A stretch of 64,000 nucleotides of DNA from Channa striata (taxonomy: Eukaryota; Chordata; Actinopteri; Anabantiformes; Channidae): positions 11,825,665-11,889,664 of the forward strand of contig CM065172.1 in assembly GCA_033026295.1 (NCBI GenBank), written 5' to 3'. The notes beneath the pieces are model-generated. The model worked only from the letters and a program-made list of their open reading frames with translations, did not search any database and was not told where the DNA came from. How positions within the stretch are numbered: the first letter of the stretch is position 1; every line of letters starts with the position of its first letter. Below, in pieces: positions 1-13,336 of the stretch. The position numbers were made by a program, and so were the translations under genes.

Positions 1-542
1 ACCACGGCCCTTTACAAACCATATGTCTTTGACGGCTGTACAATCTCCTCATATTAGCTACTTGACAAATTGCTGTGATTAAATGGTGTCTGTGTTCTGT
101 CTGTAAGCTGAGGAAAAGCTCTTAGCTTAGAGCACACACACCATGGTTCTTCGGCTCATATGAAACTGGATTAATAGCAAACAAAGCTATTTATTCAGAG
201 GTAATTTAAAACAGTGGGTTTAACTAAAATCTGGAGTGCAGCAGAGAATGTGGGTGAGAACATTGGATAATCAACTTGAGAGCGACCTTCAGGAATGAGT
301 AATAAGCTTATGTTAAATTCCCATAATCACACAAATTACAGTAAATTAAATGGGTAATGGAACGTTTACATATGTTACTGGAAATGTAATGGCAGATTGA
401 TCATCAGCAAGAAAAAAAGAAAAGAAATGGGGAAAAAAAGAATAGGAAAGAAAAATAAAGATGATATCCTGTACTTTCACAACCAAAATGGCAAACGCTT
501 AAATGCACAAACAATCTCACACAGCATCAGTGAGGGGCCTAC
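1..542 (-). other. samd11 intron 4 (partial), no gene seen
   Basis: AT-rich sequence downstream of the exon 4 donor. No samd11 exon matching the next conserved segment (around the KRARS motif of mammalian SAMD11) and no repeat was recognised. Confidence 0.6.
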
Positions 543-652
543 CTGTGTGTCCAGTGCCGGTGTTGTGGTCTGTGGCTGACTGGCCCTCGGGCATGCCGTG
601 CTGTCTGGTGTGGTGCAGGTTAGAGATGATTGTAGAAAGGTCACTGTCACGA
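543..652 (-). CDS. samd11: samd11 coding exon 4 (central region)
   Basis: 110-bp exon. The acceptor is TGTGTGTTACAG after a good polypyrimidine tract, and the donor is CACACAG|GTAGG. The single first base T completes the codon left open by exon 3 (AG|T). It then reads RDSDLSTIISNLHHTRQHGMPE, which aligns with human SAMD11 DGNLPTLISSVHRSRHLVMPE. The exon ends in phase 1 and the rest of the gene lies left of the window. In human a short exon (around HWDVNISFREA) precedes this one. No matching exon was found between 653 and 8712, although exon 3 to exon 4 splicing keeps the frame without it. Confidence 0.8.
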
Positions 653-3600
653 CTGTAACACACAGCCACAGAGAAGGAGATAAACACATTGAAAAGCTGC
701 CTCAAACACAAAACGCATCCCAACGTGACAAAGCAGCAATTCATGCCATTTCACACACTCTTTACCAAATCCTCCATCCAGACGGACCTGCCCTCACTGA
801 AATGCATACCTCCACAGACTCAGCAGCTACAAGTGCCCGTCCTGTCAACTGGCTTTTAGCTCGGAGGTGTGTAATACACTCTGACAGACTACCGCATCCA
901 GCACTTTTGGGTCTCATCCCTGCTCATCTTCCATCCTAAGATGTATTAACGACCATATTCACAACTCATAAGTAGTTTAGCTGCTTACAACTTGATTATG
1001 GCTCTTTTTAAACTGCAGCCGCCAACAGTTGTTTTAGAGGAAACATCAGTTAAACAATGTGAAATGAAACACAATACATTTTTTTAGATAAAACTAAATA
1101 TCAATCAAGCCTTAAACATGTTCTATTGACTTATTTGGAATATTGTCCTTAAAAAAACAATGCAATCTGTACTTTATGGCACTGACAATAGAAAAAAGAC
1201 TGACTTTTTATTTCTGTTGTCATGTCTAGACTTCAACAGCAGGTCCTTCACCACAAAACTGTCCACAAGAGCCTCTCAGCCTGTCCTGCCCTTCAGCACC
1301 CCAAGGAGGAGCATCTACAGATTATGCCGAGATCTGCTTGGAGCAACTCCGTCCTTCCAAATGCTCTACCAGCCGCCTTTCTAGCCTCCCCAACACAACT
1401 GTGTCATGGAGGTATTTCACTGGCAATCTGATTACCACCCTGATCGCTTTAAATGCCATAATGATGGGAAATAGGTGCTTAGTGTTTGAGGGGAGCAAAG
1501 CAGCCATACAGTACAAGTGTCACAGTGTAATGGCAAACAGCTTGTGTGGTAGGAGGTACAAGGTTGAGTATTTTCACAGCTTATGCTCTAAATATCATTT
1601 ACTCTTAAATGACTGTGACATGGAAGAGCATTGGAAAACCCAAAAGAAGAATAAAGACCATGTCTACTGTGATTTTAAGCAGAAATTAAACGTTAAAACA
1701 TGTAGTATTTAGACATCCAGTGTGATGGTTTAAGCATGCTCTTGTGTCAGCAGGAATCTTGTTTATACGTCTAACTGGCAACTTTATTGAAAGCAGAATC
1801 ATCTTTGAATGGGGTCTGGTATGACACGGCAAGCACAGTTTATGGGACAGAAGCGGTGAACAGTTCTTAGCTGCCACCACTATGACGAGGCCACACTGTT
1901 TGCGGCTTCTGGATTTGGGTTTTTACAGTCCCATGATTACAGGCTCCTGCTGTAATGTCAGGCTGTCGGTCGCCAAGCTGTTTTCCACACGCTAACAGAA
2001 AAGATGAAGGGGAGCGTATGCTGGGGCCTAATGCTGGCCATGCTGGCTTCACCAGTCACCTTTCAGTCACAGAGAACCCATGACTCAAAAAACAGTTTCA
2101 GACAAAACAGTCACCACCGGTTGCTAAGCAAGTAGATGCTTGATTGGACTACGACTGCAAACTTTTTAGGCTAATGACAGACTTCTTTTTTGGAATTTAA
2201 CTTGCTAAAATTAGTAGCTATCCAAGTCTGAGAGCCCAGTGGTTTCCTTTAAGCAGAAAACGAGATGCAGGGAAGGTTTCTTAATTGTGCTTGAAGTCAT
2301 AATAGTGTGTCTCCATCACCCAGAGACTCTTACAAAACACACATCACACACACTGGAGTTACACACTTACTGTGAGAAACTGCAGCCAAATCTATCAATT
2401 GCCCAGCTGTGCTTTAACACCGTACTGTCCATTATTCAAAGTGATCATGATAATGCCATCCTGAACGCTCTGAGAGTTGATGGGGTTATTATCCCCTGGC
2501 AAAGTGGCCGCTCTAAGCCATGAACAGCAAGGACATTGTTAGTGGGGTAATTAGTGCACTTTTCCTGAGCTGTCCCGCCTCAGCTTGGGCTAATGAGAGC
2601 CTAACCCTATCCCCACCCACCTCTGCCCTCCCTCAACCGCCTCCCACTCTATTTATGTGTGTGGAGGCAAGGTCATATTCAAGCCCTGGAAGATGGAGCT
2701 GGGGGTGGGGATGGCGTTTAAAACCCAGTCACCTGAGTCAGCGCTCCCTAAGGAGCTCCTAAGGCAGGGGTTAGCTGGAGAAGGACGGTGCCTCGGAGAG
2801 AATGGAGGGGGGTTGCAATGTGGCTGTTTGGCCTGACAGCTAAGGAGGACGTGAGCCTCTTTCTTATCACCCAGGTACATGCCGGAGACAATCATCTCAA
2901 CCACAGCTCATCCCCTAAACTGCTCAATACTGCCCCTTCATCCCCGGGCCACAGGACAGACACACTGACCCAGACACGGAGTTAATATGGGTTAATACTC
3001 CAAGTCCATCACGGATACTACTTGGTATAAGTATTTATACTTCTGCTAAGGCTTGCTTTTAAAGTTGGTGTAAATATAATTACATCTGTTCAATAGCACA
3101 AAATTTACCCAGAGGAACAGCATTTCCTTGGGTAAAATCCACAAATGCCTGTTCAAAGAAAAATCAAGCCAAGAAAAAAAAGTTTTGATACTGAAAAGGT
3201 TTGATGCTCAATGCTCTAGACACAGTTTAGATTTTGTGATCGTTTAAACAGCTTTTTTTGTCATGCATCATAATAATGCAGAGCCTAATTGTCCATGGTA
3301 CCCATTTTCTAATATACCATAAATTAAATTTTTTATTACATGTCACTGAAATGTTTACTTGGGAATTCAGGGATTTCCAGTCTTGCTTGAGAGCTTTCTT
3401 TTGTTGAGGTTATGCTCCCCATTAAACAAATAAAACAGGAATTACTATTCAGAGTCTTCTGAACAACATGAAAAGATTCTTCTCCTGGCACAAGAAGTCA
3501 ATTCAGTATAAATGCCCAGCAGTGGCCTGCTGTGGCATTGGCATGTGGAGCTGAGGTGGCAGGGCTGGAGGTCACAGTGTGAGCTGGCACAAGCTGGCAG

Positions 3601-6143
3601 CCCAGGCACCTTGACGCCATGTCTCACACCACCACTGGGAAAGTGCTGACAGACAGACAGCAGGGATGTGAAGGTGGAGGAGTGGAGGAAAAAAGAAAAA
3701 AAGAGAGAGGGAGAGAGAGAGGAAGGAACACTGACGACAGAAGACAGTGAGGGAGGTCGCTTTGTAACATCTGGTACTTGTGGGTTCACTGTGTAGCCTG
3801 CTCTGCTCACAAGACAGGCCGAACACACAGCCCATTCTAACCTGCACAGGTGGCCCATAGCAACATTCAAATACTACCAGGCAATATGTAATATTCAACA
3901 TCCACGCCACAGTAAGGTAGAGATGTTGGGAAAATTCTGAAAAAAAAGAGGGCATGACTAAATCTAGTGTTTCACAGAAAATAAAATACTGTATGACGCA
4001 AGCCTTTTATTTAGGAATAAAAGCTATAGGTCACAAAAAGCAATATGGATATTTTCCGTATACATTTTATGTTTTGTCTGATTCCTGTGAGCAACGGAAA
4101 CACAATTATCATCCTACCCACAGTTGGATCGAAGGGCAACTTGCAACTGGGAATCCTGCAAGCACAGGGGGTAATGAATAAATACAGAAATAGATACATA
4201 AATAAGTAAGAGCAGCCCAGATTCACTTCTCCTTGTTGTTCCTCCACTGTACAAGCTGACACGAGGTCGATAAGGCAGCCAAGGGAGAAAAGAAAAGTAA
4301 AATCAAAAGCGAATACTGTATATGGTAAGTCAACCATCTTCACTTAGATTCTCCTGCACTGAGCCATGCACACGGTGCAAGTTTCACGGTTGATATTAAT
4401 TTCTCTACAGGCTAAAGCTGTATGAGCTATTACTTAAAATTTCTGTGATTTTTTTTTTTTATTCAGGAAGAAATTCGTAAGGAGTATTTAGACTAAGGAT
4501 ATCTAGACAGTATTATATGAACAGCAAAGTCCAAAATTTTTAACTTAAGCTGATTTGAACATGATGTGTGACAACACAAACTCAATAGCAAACATTGTGT
4601 TCTTTACACGTGGAAATAATGAACCTCGTGCTTCAAGCCAAAACCAAATCTCAAGAGTAAATTGCTGCAAGACAAATGACCTTCTCTCTAATCTTGTTTT
4701 GACAGTAACTTAAAGGACAAAAAAGACAAACACTTTTCTATGTGGAAACAATGCACATCCTTCTGCTAGCCAACGCCCAATCAACTACTAAATAGCTGTG
4801 ACTCTGTTGCCGTGGTGAACGCTTGTAAACAAGGCCAAAAATTCTTGAAGCGGAAAGCTCCTCTAGAAAGCTATAAAACCTCCAAGCTCACTAATTAGTG
4901 CTTTAGGGGAGAGACATTTCCAGTAATTTCACACTGTCCATGACCCCTTACTGGCAAAAGGCAATGAGACAGTTGTTCAATAAAGCTAGAGGACAAAATG
5001 TCACAATGCAATAGACATACAGTAGCTAAGTCAGCATCAGTGTCTTTCTCTGTGGTTCCTGCGCAGATTGAGTCCAGCGTCTGTGTTAATGAGTTCCTCC
5101 ACATACAGAGGGACAGGAAACACTGTGGTTTTTCTAAAATTTTAAGAATCTCAGCATCTTCACTTTGCTTCTAATTTCACTAGCCAGCTTTTTATCAGCA
5201 TGAACAAAACATTATCACAGCATCAAACATTTGAGTGGATGAAAACAACAAACAAAACAAAACGAAACAATTAACCCAACTACAGTTTAAGAATATAAAA
5301 TCGCCTCTAAAAAATTAAGCCCTTAATGATTTAAATATAGTGTGCCAGGTCAAAAACAACGCATTATTGTGTTATGCTGAATTCAGAATGGTGCTTGTTT
5401 CATTCAGCTCTTCTCACTTTGTCGGGCTGTGGTAAAGGTGTAAAGGTATTTGTACTAGTGTCCCTCTTTCTACTTACACCTTCTCAGATTGCAATAAAGC
5501 ACAAATTCTATCTCTGATTTTAAATTGAAGCATTAGTGTATGTAAGAAATCAAGTGGCAAAAGCTATCGTGCCATATTAAAATAAGAAAAAGTGGATTTT
5601 TTTTCTCTACAGGGTCTAGGTGTGAGGTAAACGTCAGCACGTGTAACTTCTAAAATCCACTGTGGTTGCCGGGTAATTACCTCCACTCTTAGTCAGCACT
5701 TTTAAATCAAAGCCTTGTTATCTACAACCAAATTAGCTTTGTTTTTACCCTTCGATAAGATAATAAAATCACATGTTACTGTCATCAAACAGCCCTGTGT
5801 CTAAGATTAAATCAATTAATCATTATTAATAATCAGATCTAAATCATCTGCACCACTAATACAAACATAAAAAAACAGGAGCCACACTTGCACAGCTTTG
5901 TGTGATAAAGACTATCTGGGTGGATCAGTGGCTTAACTGCACTTCTGTCTCCAGATGCTCAGCGCCTGTTCAGATCTATGGAGCACCCAGTCAAGTAATT
6001 ACAACTATTTATATTAATCAGGTTAAAAACAGAGTACACAGACATACAGGTGACACTGATAAGCTACAAACACAAGCAATGAGAGACTAAACCCCTAAAC
6101 GCTCTTCAATCTACTCTTTAATGTTACACCAACTGAAATTTAC

Positions 6144-6322
6144 CTACACAGCCAAAACATTAATACCAGCTGGGGTGAACACATTTGAATGCTGTTGATC
6201 CGACAGGTGTCAGATCAAGCAGTGCATCGCAGCTTGTTGCATATGGGGCTGCGTAGCCACAGACCGGTCAGAGTGTCCACGATGACATTGTCCACCACTA
6301 CTGCGTGTGGCTGATTAGTGTA
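6144..6322 (+). mobile_element. Internally deleted Tc1-like DNA transposon (copy 1)
   Basis: 179-bp remnant. The left end reads tacacagccaaaacattaat and the right end, reverse complemented, reads tacactaatcagccacacgc, so the ends are imperfect inverted repeats in a TA-rich context. The interior (about 6200-6295) is a fragment of a Tc1-like transposase gene, including gcatcgcagctt and atggggctgcgtagcc, which encode the HRSLLRMGLRSRR-type segment of the transposase DNA-binding region. Catalytic parts are missing, so it cannot encode its own transposase. A second copy with the same core lies at 13337-13521. Confidence 0.75.
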
Positions 6323-6684
6323 TATTCACCTATGCACTGGAAATTGGACCGGAGTCTAAAGAGCACCTAGAGTTAATTTGTGGCATCGGGATGCAGACAG
6401 AGTGAACATACATCACTGACACATGCACTGACACATGAAGTGCACTCAGAGTAGGCGGGTTAGGATGATATGGTGCTGCCATCAGTCCTGATGATGTGTG
6501 GATGAGACACACAGATACACTCACACATGTGCACGGACACCCTGTATTTTTCACAACCATTGGCCTAATCCAATTTGTCAAGACCATTCTACGACTCACT
6601 TACGAAGCTGCGCTCAATGGAAATCACATTTCCGTGATTGGACATCCCATTATCCCGTTCGTCCAGACCCTCATTGGGGGATAA

Positions 6685-6760
6685 AGCAGGGCTGAGACGG
6701 ATGCCCAGGACAGACCGGAGCTGCGGCTCCAGCGAGACCGTCGCCTTTCAAAGGGTAAAA
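6685..6760 (+). promoter_or_regulatory. Possible promoter-like or first-exon-like patch in samd11 intron 3
   Basis: A short CpG-containing stretch in an AT-rich intron. On the plus strand an inverted CCAAT motif (cattggggg, near 6672) is followed by a gataaag element, and then by an ATG frame reading MPRTDRSCGSSETVAFQR that ends at a GTAAAA donor-like site. No continuing exon was found and the peptide is not recognised, so this is only a weak candidate for an antisense transcript. Confidence 0.15.
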
Positions 6761-8627
6761 GCCTGAAATATTAGTCATAAGTGTTCCTTAAATTCATTAT
6801 CATCTTAACACGCCAGTGGCACAAGTGTCAGGGGGAGGGGAAGCCCTCTTAAATGAGGTTAGCAGATCCATTTAAAGCTTCACAGTTGCTGTGCTGTCCG
6901 CCGTGTCACACGCAAGTCTCAAGACATGAAAAACATCCCCTCCTGTAATGAGGTTGCACAAGCTGCTTATAATGCAGCTAGGGACTTTCTGAGGTTAATC
7001 AATGAACAGCTTCTGCGTTATATCTGCGCATAGCCTGTTTGCTTTCTGAATCATACACATCTATTTATGTACATACCAAGTATTCACAACAACCATATCA
7101 TTTTCATTTCAAATTAAAAATCAGATTTTGTTTTTATTTCTCATGGTTAAGTACTGACTGTGAAACGAGCAAACAAAAAGAACAAATACAGTTTTGTGTG
7201 TATACTCCTCAGCACTCTTCTCTATCCTGCATTCTGGAAATCTGCAGTTCTGACCATCTAATCCACCACTTGCTAGGTCACACTAATATGCAACATGTAT
7301 AAATTAATGAATAAAACATTGTATATCCTAAATATTGTATAATCTAAAGGCGACTTCATGCTTTCCATGCCCACATGTCCTTATGAGCATCTATGACATA
7401 AATTTCCCCATTTCCCTAGCCTACCGTGGTCTGGACGGACTCTCTATGGTTGACTGCGTGCAGGCCAAAAATGTGTGCCCAGGTGGACTGTTTGCAGCTC
7501 TTATGCACCAATCGCACAGATGGCAGATAAATAATCAGGGTGCTTTTTTTCATATATCGAAGGTATGTAATGTTTTCAAGCACTTAACATGTACTGTTTT
7601 ATTACATTTAGTTTTTCACAACGCTCACTCAAACAAAAACATGGTTTGCATTGTGAGCATGTGTGGTACGGCTCCATAGTCCCAGTTGTAGTAAGAACAG
7701 GAGCTTGTGGGAAAGGGGTATGGAAGCTATGACAGATTCCTAATACATACCCCTTGCATTATAATTCTGGTTTTAGGCCAACTACAAAAAAAAACTGTGC
7801 CAATACCAAAACAACACAAACATGTTAAATATTTTCCTTTTCTCTTTATTTGACAAAATTAACAAGTACGAAAGAAAACACCATTTTAATATAGCTAAAA
7901 TACTTTAGGTAGCTTTTGCTATTTTTTATAGCAATGTCAGGGTATCTTTCCAAATCTGTAAGTTCCACTGACTTGAGACCCTCACACAGGTATAAAATAT
8001 ATGTAGACAACCCTACTAAGCTTTTCAGTTTATTCAATGAGCAGCAAGAAAACACACATCAATATAAATGCCGATTTTAAAGGTAGTTATTTTTTGTGAT
8101 TTCAAAACGTTCTCAAGCAGAAAAAGTACACAAGTAAAGCACAGGATGGGATGAAGCACACAGTGGTGACTCAGGTCTTTCAAAATCAAGTCAAGACAGA
8201 TACACCGATTTGGCAGCAGCAACAAAACGCAACCATCAAACCAATTAACACTTTCAGAGCTGAGCACACATCCTTCTATTAGTCATACAAAAGCATAAAG
8301 CCATGAATTTTTGAAACACGGGTCTATAGTCTCAAAATTAGCCTTTAACACGTCAAAATTATCCTAAAAGCACTTTTTGGTACATACAGGTCTGAGTTAC
8401 CATTTTTTAAAAAGTTTTGTCCATCTCCTTTTGGACAAGAAATGAAGATGAAGCAAAGAGCAACAAACAAAACAAAGACTTAATATTATATTTTTTAACA
8501 AAAGTAACACCTCAAAGGCCAGGATGTTGTTTTCACTACAAACCTTTTAATGCTCTGTTTGGGCACAGTAAGGAGCCTACGCAATTTCAACACTGTACGT
8601 CAGGGGAAATGGAAACATATAAAGTAC

Positions 8628-8653
8628 TTTTTTTTTTTTTTTTTTTTTTTTTT
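8628..8653. repeat. (T)26 homopolymer
   Basis: Uninterrupted run of 26 T, equal to an A run on the samd11 strand, about 60 bp downstream of the exon 3 donor. Confidence 0.95.
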
Positions 8654-8712
8654 ATTAAAACTATCGATATTAACTGGTGTTTGTTATGAAACAGACATAG
8701 TGGAAGCCTCAC

Positions 8713-8888
8713 CTCTTTCTCATGATACTGTAATGCAGCTCATCCTCCTGCTTGATGTGGGCATGATCCCCACTGGCTCGCTCACTGCCCTCACTGTCGT
8801 CACTGCTGAAGATGGAGGCCAGCTCCTTCTTGGGCACCCGGTTGGGAGGAAGGGGAATGGTGCGTTTCTCAGCTAAGCGCCCACGGTT
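8713..8888 (-). CDS. samd11: samd11 coding exon 3 (linker with sumoylation-like KQED motif)
   Basis: 176-bp exon. The acceptor is CTGTGCAG|AAC and the donor AAAGAG|GTGAGG. It encodes NRGRLAEKRTIPLPPNR, a Ser/Asp/Glu-rich stretch (FSSDDSEGSE), then HIKQEDELHYSIMRKR. This aligns with the human SAMD11 segment that follows the SAND domain (NRGRLADKRT...LKQED...IMKRR). The IKQED core fits a psi-K-x-E sumoylation consensus; that is inference from the motif only. The exon starts in phase 0 and ends in phase 2. About 60 bp past the donor, the intron carries a 26-nt A run on the gene strand (T run at 8628-8653). Confidence 0.92.
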
Positions 8889-11800
8889 CTGCACAGAATG
8901 GCAAAAATGAAGACACTTTATCAACAAGCCTCACTATTCCTAGACTTTTAACTGCTAAACATTAGGATACTGCCCCCAAAAGCTTCAGTGTCTTATTTTG
9001 TCCATTTGCATCTTTCTTCCGCACATTGTCGAGTTTTCTCTTTAAATGTAAAGCCAGAATCAGTCAGGATTCCAAAGTAAAAGTTTCTTATTTCTAACTT
9101 GAAGTACTGATTATTTATTCTGTGCTCTGGCACTATTACTTCAGTGATTCCCAACCAAGTGTTCACACACCCCAGGGGCTGCGTCCACAGGCGCAACCAC
9201 ACGAACGTAGTTCAATTATTTTCAAAAACTGGAAATTGCAACTTGATTAAATGCATCTACATATTGAGTCTGCTGTTATAAGTGAACATAATGCGTAATT
9301 ATTAAATGTACACAACATCTGCTTAGCAAGCAGAAAAATATAAATAGGTGGCTAAAAGTATTAAGACTGAATTTTTTTATAATGAATTAATATATCGATT
9401 AATATAATACTATGCATTTTTATGTAATACAAACATTGCTATATAAGATTAGGAACTGACATGATGTCATGTCAGTGGTTTATTTAGTTGAGACTGGGGA
9501 GAAAACTGGAGAAGAAACAGTAGGTTGAGAAAACTTAGTTAATAGGGAAGAGAGGGAGAGCGTATGAGGGAGAGTAAAAAGGTGAAAAAAATGTGCAAAA
9601 ATGAAAGAGAATGGAGTGAATCAAAACATGCGAGAAAGCTCCACAGAAGTAAGGTTTGTCCAAAGAGGGAGAGTGGACTTGGATTGGAAACTATATTCCC
9701 TTCCCTCCCTCTGTCTGTGCCTACATCTCTGCTGTTACTCCCAGACGCCTTATACCCTCCAGCTATCCCTTCCACCACACGAAACCCACTCTCCACCACT
9801 CCTCCCTGCTCCCCCCTTCGCTCACTCCTTCCATCCCAGGAGGCGCGGCAACATGAGTGGCAGGCGGGGGCAGGAGGAGGGATTTGGGGGCCGCTAGCCA
9901 AGAGGCAAACAGGTGCAGCCCCTCTGGAGTCTCTCAAATGGCAGACATTAAAAAGAGTGGGGAGGGGGGGACATCGAAAGATGAAAACATCCCCCAGGAT
10001 GAGCAGGCCACAGAGTTCTGCACGTTTCTCTCCCTTCTCTTTTTTCCTTCCTTGCCGGAATAGAGGTTCTTCCTCCTTTCTTCTTGAAGCTTTCTACAAG
10101 TTCTGCTCCAGCGTTTGAGGACAGTGGATCACTTCCTGATACTTTTGCTACTTCCACGGAAGGCCTTGCTGTGGGATGTTGGTGCTGAGGCTCTGACAGA
10201 GCACTAGATGACAGAAACAGGAGCTAAACCCACGTCACCTCAGAACAGACCCACAAAACGAGACCCACTGTGGATATAACCGTAGGTACATCTGTTAGAC
10301 AAACACATCTGTGGAATCCAAATTCTTCTTCTTCAAATCTCTTTTTTGCCCTCCTCACATCAGCAGGGGAAAAAAAAAACACAGATACATGTGCACCACT
10401 CACACACACCTGTTCTTGGACCTTAGAATTTCCCTCCAGTGTGGGGGATTCTACTTGAAACATGCCAGCAATACAGTGTGTACAAGAATAGTTTGTCTAC
10501 CAGCAGTCGTGACTGTGGCTGTGTGTGCGTGCGTGTGTGTGTGTGTGCAGACAACCACCCACATGGCCGTGACATACCCAGGCTGACAACCCCCTCCCTT
10601 CTACCCCCCCCCCCCCTTCCTCCCGCTTCTCTCCTCCCGGAAAGCCCCGATCCTTTCTTTAGTGGCACTGACGCAGAACTGGGGGTGAGCTCCCACTTCT
10701 TCCGGCAACACTTCCGCAGCACGGGGGAGGGCTCTCCGAAACAAAACAAAACACGAAGCAAAACACACCCCTGGCAGCCCACGTAGGAGCGCTCAAAGTC
10801 GAAGGGCGCATGAACACTCAGGCTTGTGCGCGTGCACACACACATATACGAACTTGCACAGAGAGCTGAGGCAACCTTACTGTGTGTGGTCAACCTCCTT
10901 TCAGCCATGGAAAAAGTATCTCATAAAAGTCCCACTAAAAGCACCTCTATGAATATCGCCTCCCACGCTTTCTGTCTGACAGTCAGGCAGCCAAGAAATA
11001 TATCTGTGATTCACATTAACACACACACACATACAAAAAAATAATAATAAAATAAAATCATATCTACAAATACAGACACACATGCATTTGGGCATCCTGA
11101 CCAACTTTTAAGATTATAGAGAGACAATAACAATGGCCCTATTAAAACACGGCATTCGGAAACTCTATCATAAGCATACCAATAATCTATATTTACATTC
11201 ATGTATTTAAATAAGACATGGATGAATTATCCATTCAATACAATGTGCTCTATGACTAACCGTAGAAACTGAAAAAGAAAAGCTCATGACTGGGACACAT
11301 TACTGCAAGTTGGATACTAAGAATTCCAACACTAAGGGCAAACATCAGCCCAGATAGAGTTCAGACAAAATGAGTGTAAATAATCTACTTTAAGCGAAGT
11401 TAAGCCATTGCAATTACCCCAGAATGGCTTTAACAAATCACACACGACCATTAACGTTTTGAAAAACAGTTTTGAGCTATAAGAAATGTCATTACAAGCT
11501 TTCGATATTCCACTAACCTCAGAGCATTTCTCTGCAATTATGTTATAGTGACACAAAACTTTAGTGAAATTATAGTTTAAAACACAAATCTAGTGAGAGC
11601 TGTTGGCTAATGGGTCAATACGTCACCTGTGAAGTAAAATGTCTTGGAACATCTTGTCCCTTTAACATGAGTTAAAAATGGTTCATCTTTTTGCACTTTT
11701 CTGAATTTTTAACAAATTTCACTTCTTTGGGACAACTCAGTTGAAAAATGACAGTAGCAGTGATTTGAATTAAAGATTTTGGCGTAAAATAATACTGTAA

Positions 11801-12429
11801 TTTTAACTTGCACATGTGCAGAATTTTCACTTCCTACCACGTTAAATGCCATTTAGTGCAGTGCTCTGAGATTTACTGACGTACTGGAGACACCCTATTA
11901 ATGTGGGCTCACTAAATTTATCGAAAACAATCTTGAAAATGGCAAGAAGTCAAAAATACATCAATATGCTCACCGTGAGCCAAAAGAAATGGGTGATAAA
12001 GCTTTCAATATTTTAAAGAAAATTATGAATATTGCAACTAAATGTTATGAGTAAGCTAATGCCATAGCTTATGTTTTTCCGTACCTCATCTGGGTGGCAT
12101 CCTGAATTCATAAATCTATACCAGGGGTTCGGTTTAAAAGCAACAAAATGCTGTTTTTGTGAAAAAGATTACAGGCTAATATCACACCTACAAGACACGT
12201 CGGCCGGCGAAGGCATTGAATTCAAGCAGAAATCACAGTATAAAGCAATCTAATATTTTCTGTCTATATTTTTTTGAGTTTTAAATGAGAACTCGGTGGA
12301 AAAGAGGACTAATAACTGTGTTTTTTTCTTTCTCCTTGCGTTATTTCCTGAAAGGTGCAGTGCCCTGCCGCTGGCTCCAAGCAGCATTAGTGAGCACACA
12401 CCCACACACACAAACATGCACGCACAGCG

Positions 12430-12640
12430 GTAGCCGCCCGTGACATTCCTGCAGCTGCGGCGCTCTCTCTCCCTCCCTCTCTCCCTTGCACGCGCCCCCC
12501 CAGCAATCTCCCTGGGGGACGAATGCCTAATGAGTCACGCGCCTGTCTGCCGTTACATCGCAGCGTGTGTGTGTGTGTGTGTGAGTGTGTGGAGGCAGGA
12601 TGGCGGGCCGTCTTGGCGCGAGCTCTAGGAGGAAGGGGGA
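12430..12640. promoter_or_regulatory. CpG-rich patch in samd11 intron 2 (possible alternative promoter)
   Basis: Locally GC-rich with many CpG dinucleotides (for example gcagctgcggcgctc and ggcgggccgtcttggcgcg) in an otherwise AT-rich intron. It also contains an AP-1-like tgagtcacg and a GT run. Transcripts starting here on the minus strand would skip exons 1 and 2 and so lack the SAND domain. This is inferred from composition only. Confidence 0.3.
12564..12590. repeat. (GT)n microsatellite
   Basis: About ten GT units with a GAGT interruption, within the CpG-rich patch. Confidence 0.9.
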
Positions 12641-13336
12641 GGGGGAATGAGGAGACGACAGAGAAGGAGAGAGGGAAAAAAATGAGCAAGGCTGGGAGAA
12701 GGAGGTGAAGCGGTCATTACAGGGCTCACAGAAGAGCTCGGAAACAAGCCCAAAACAAACTATTTGTCTGATGGGTTTGTGTGAACCTGGGAACCAGTTC
12801 ACGGCAAAATACAAATGACAAATTTTAAGCTTTTTTGTATCACCTCCTTAGCTGAGAAAAGCTTTCTGCCGGTGCAAATATAAGGGCCGATTATTAAGTC
12901 TGAGTGAGATTGCTTAGTATGCAAACATGACAGCTATAACTTGATTACTGTGAATAATCAGATTAAAGTAATAGTTTGATTAAAGTGTTTACTTGGTTTG
13001 CAGTAACCGGATTTCCCCAGTAACCCAATTATAAAGTTTATGATGTCTCTGATAGTCAGATTTGTAGTTGCCAGTAGAAAATGTCTCGTTAGCTCCTCTA
13101 ATCAAAAAGCAAAAAACTATGACGGTGGGTTTTGCTTTAATTAGTTCACTGAGCACTTAAATCTAATCTCCATTCCTTCTGTTAGCTGTGACATAAAAGC
13201 TGTTTTCTACGATCTTTCAGGAGTATGTTAAGAGTCAAAACTACTGAGAAACTGATAGGCCTTATATTTGCCTAATCATGTGATAATCATATAAACGGAC
13301 ACTGACAAGGCCCCAGCCTTCAAATTCAACTCGTCA

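Larger units (their letters stand above)
653..8712 (-). other. samd11 intron 3
   Basis: An 8-kb intron between exons 3 and 4. It contains one internally deleted Tc1-like element (6144-6322), a short CpG-bearing stretch near 6690-6760 with CCAAT- and TATA-like motifs, and a long T homopolymer next to exon 3. No other exon or RNA gene was recognised. Confidence 0.7.

Noticed and set aside
690..725. Arg-Trp-Asp-Ala frame near the samd11 exon 4 acceptor, considered for the missing exon
   Set aside because: It lies within the polypyrimidine/branch region of the intron, meets a stop after a few codons and lacks its own splice sites.
6605..6660. Possible samd11 mini-exon ending at a GTAAGTGAG donor-like site
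   Set aside because: The only phase compatible with exon 3 runs into a stop before the donor, and the residues do not match the expected segment.
9564..10118. 184-residue plus-strand open frame
   Set aside because: Pro/Ser/Arg low complexity over purine and pyrimidine tracts in samd11 intron 2; no domain recognised.
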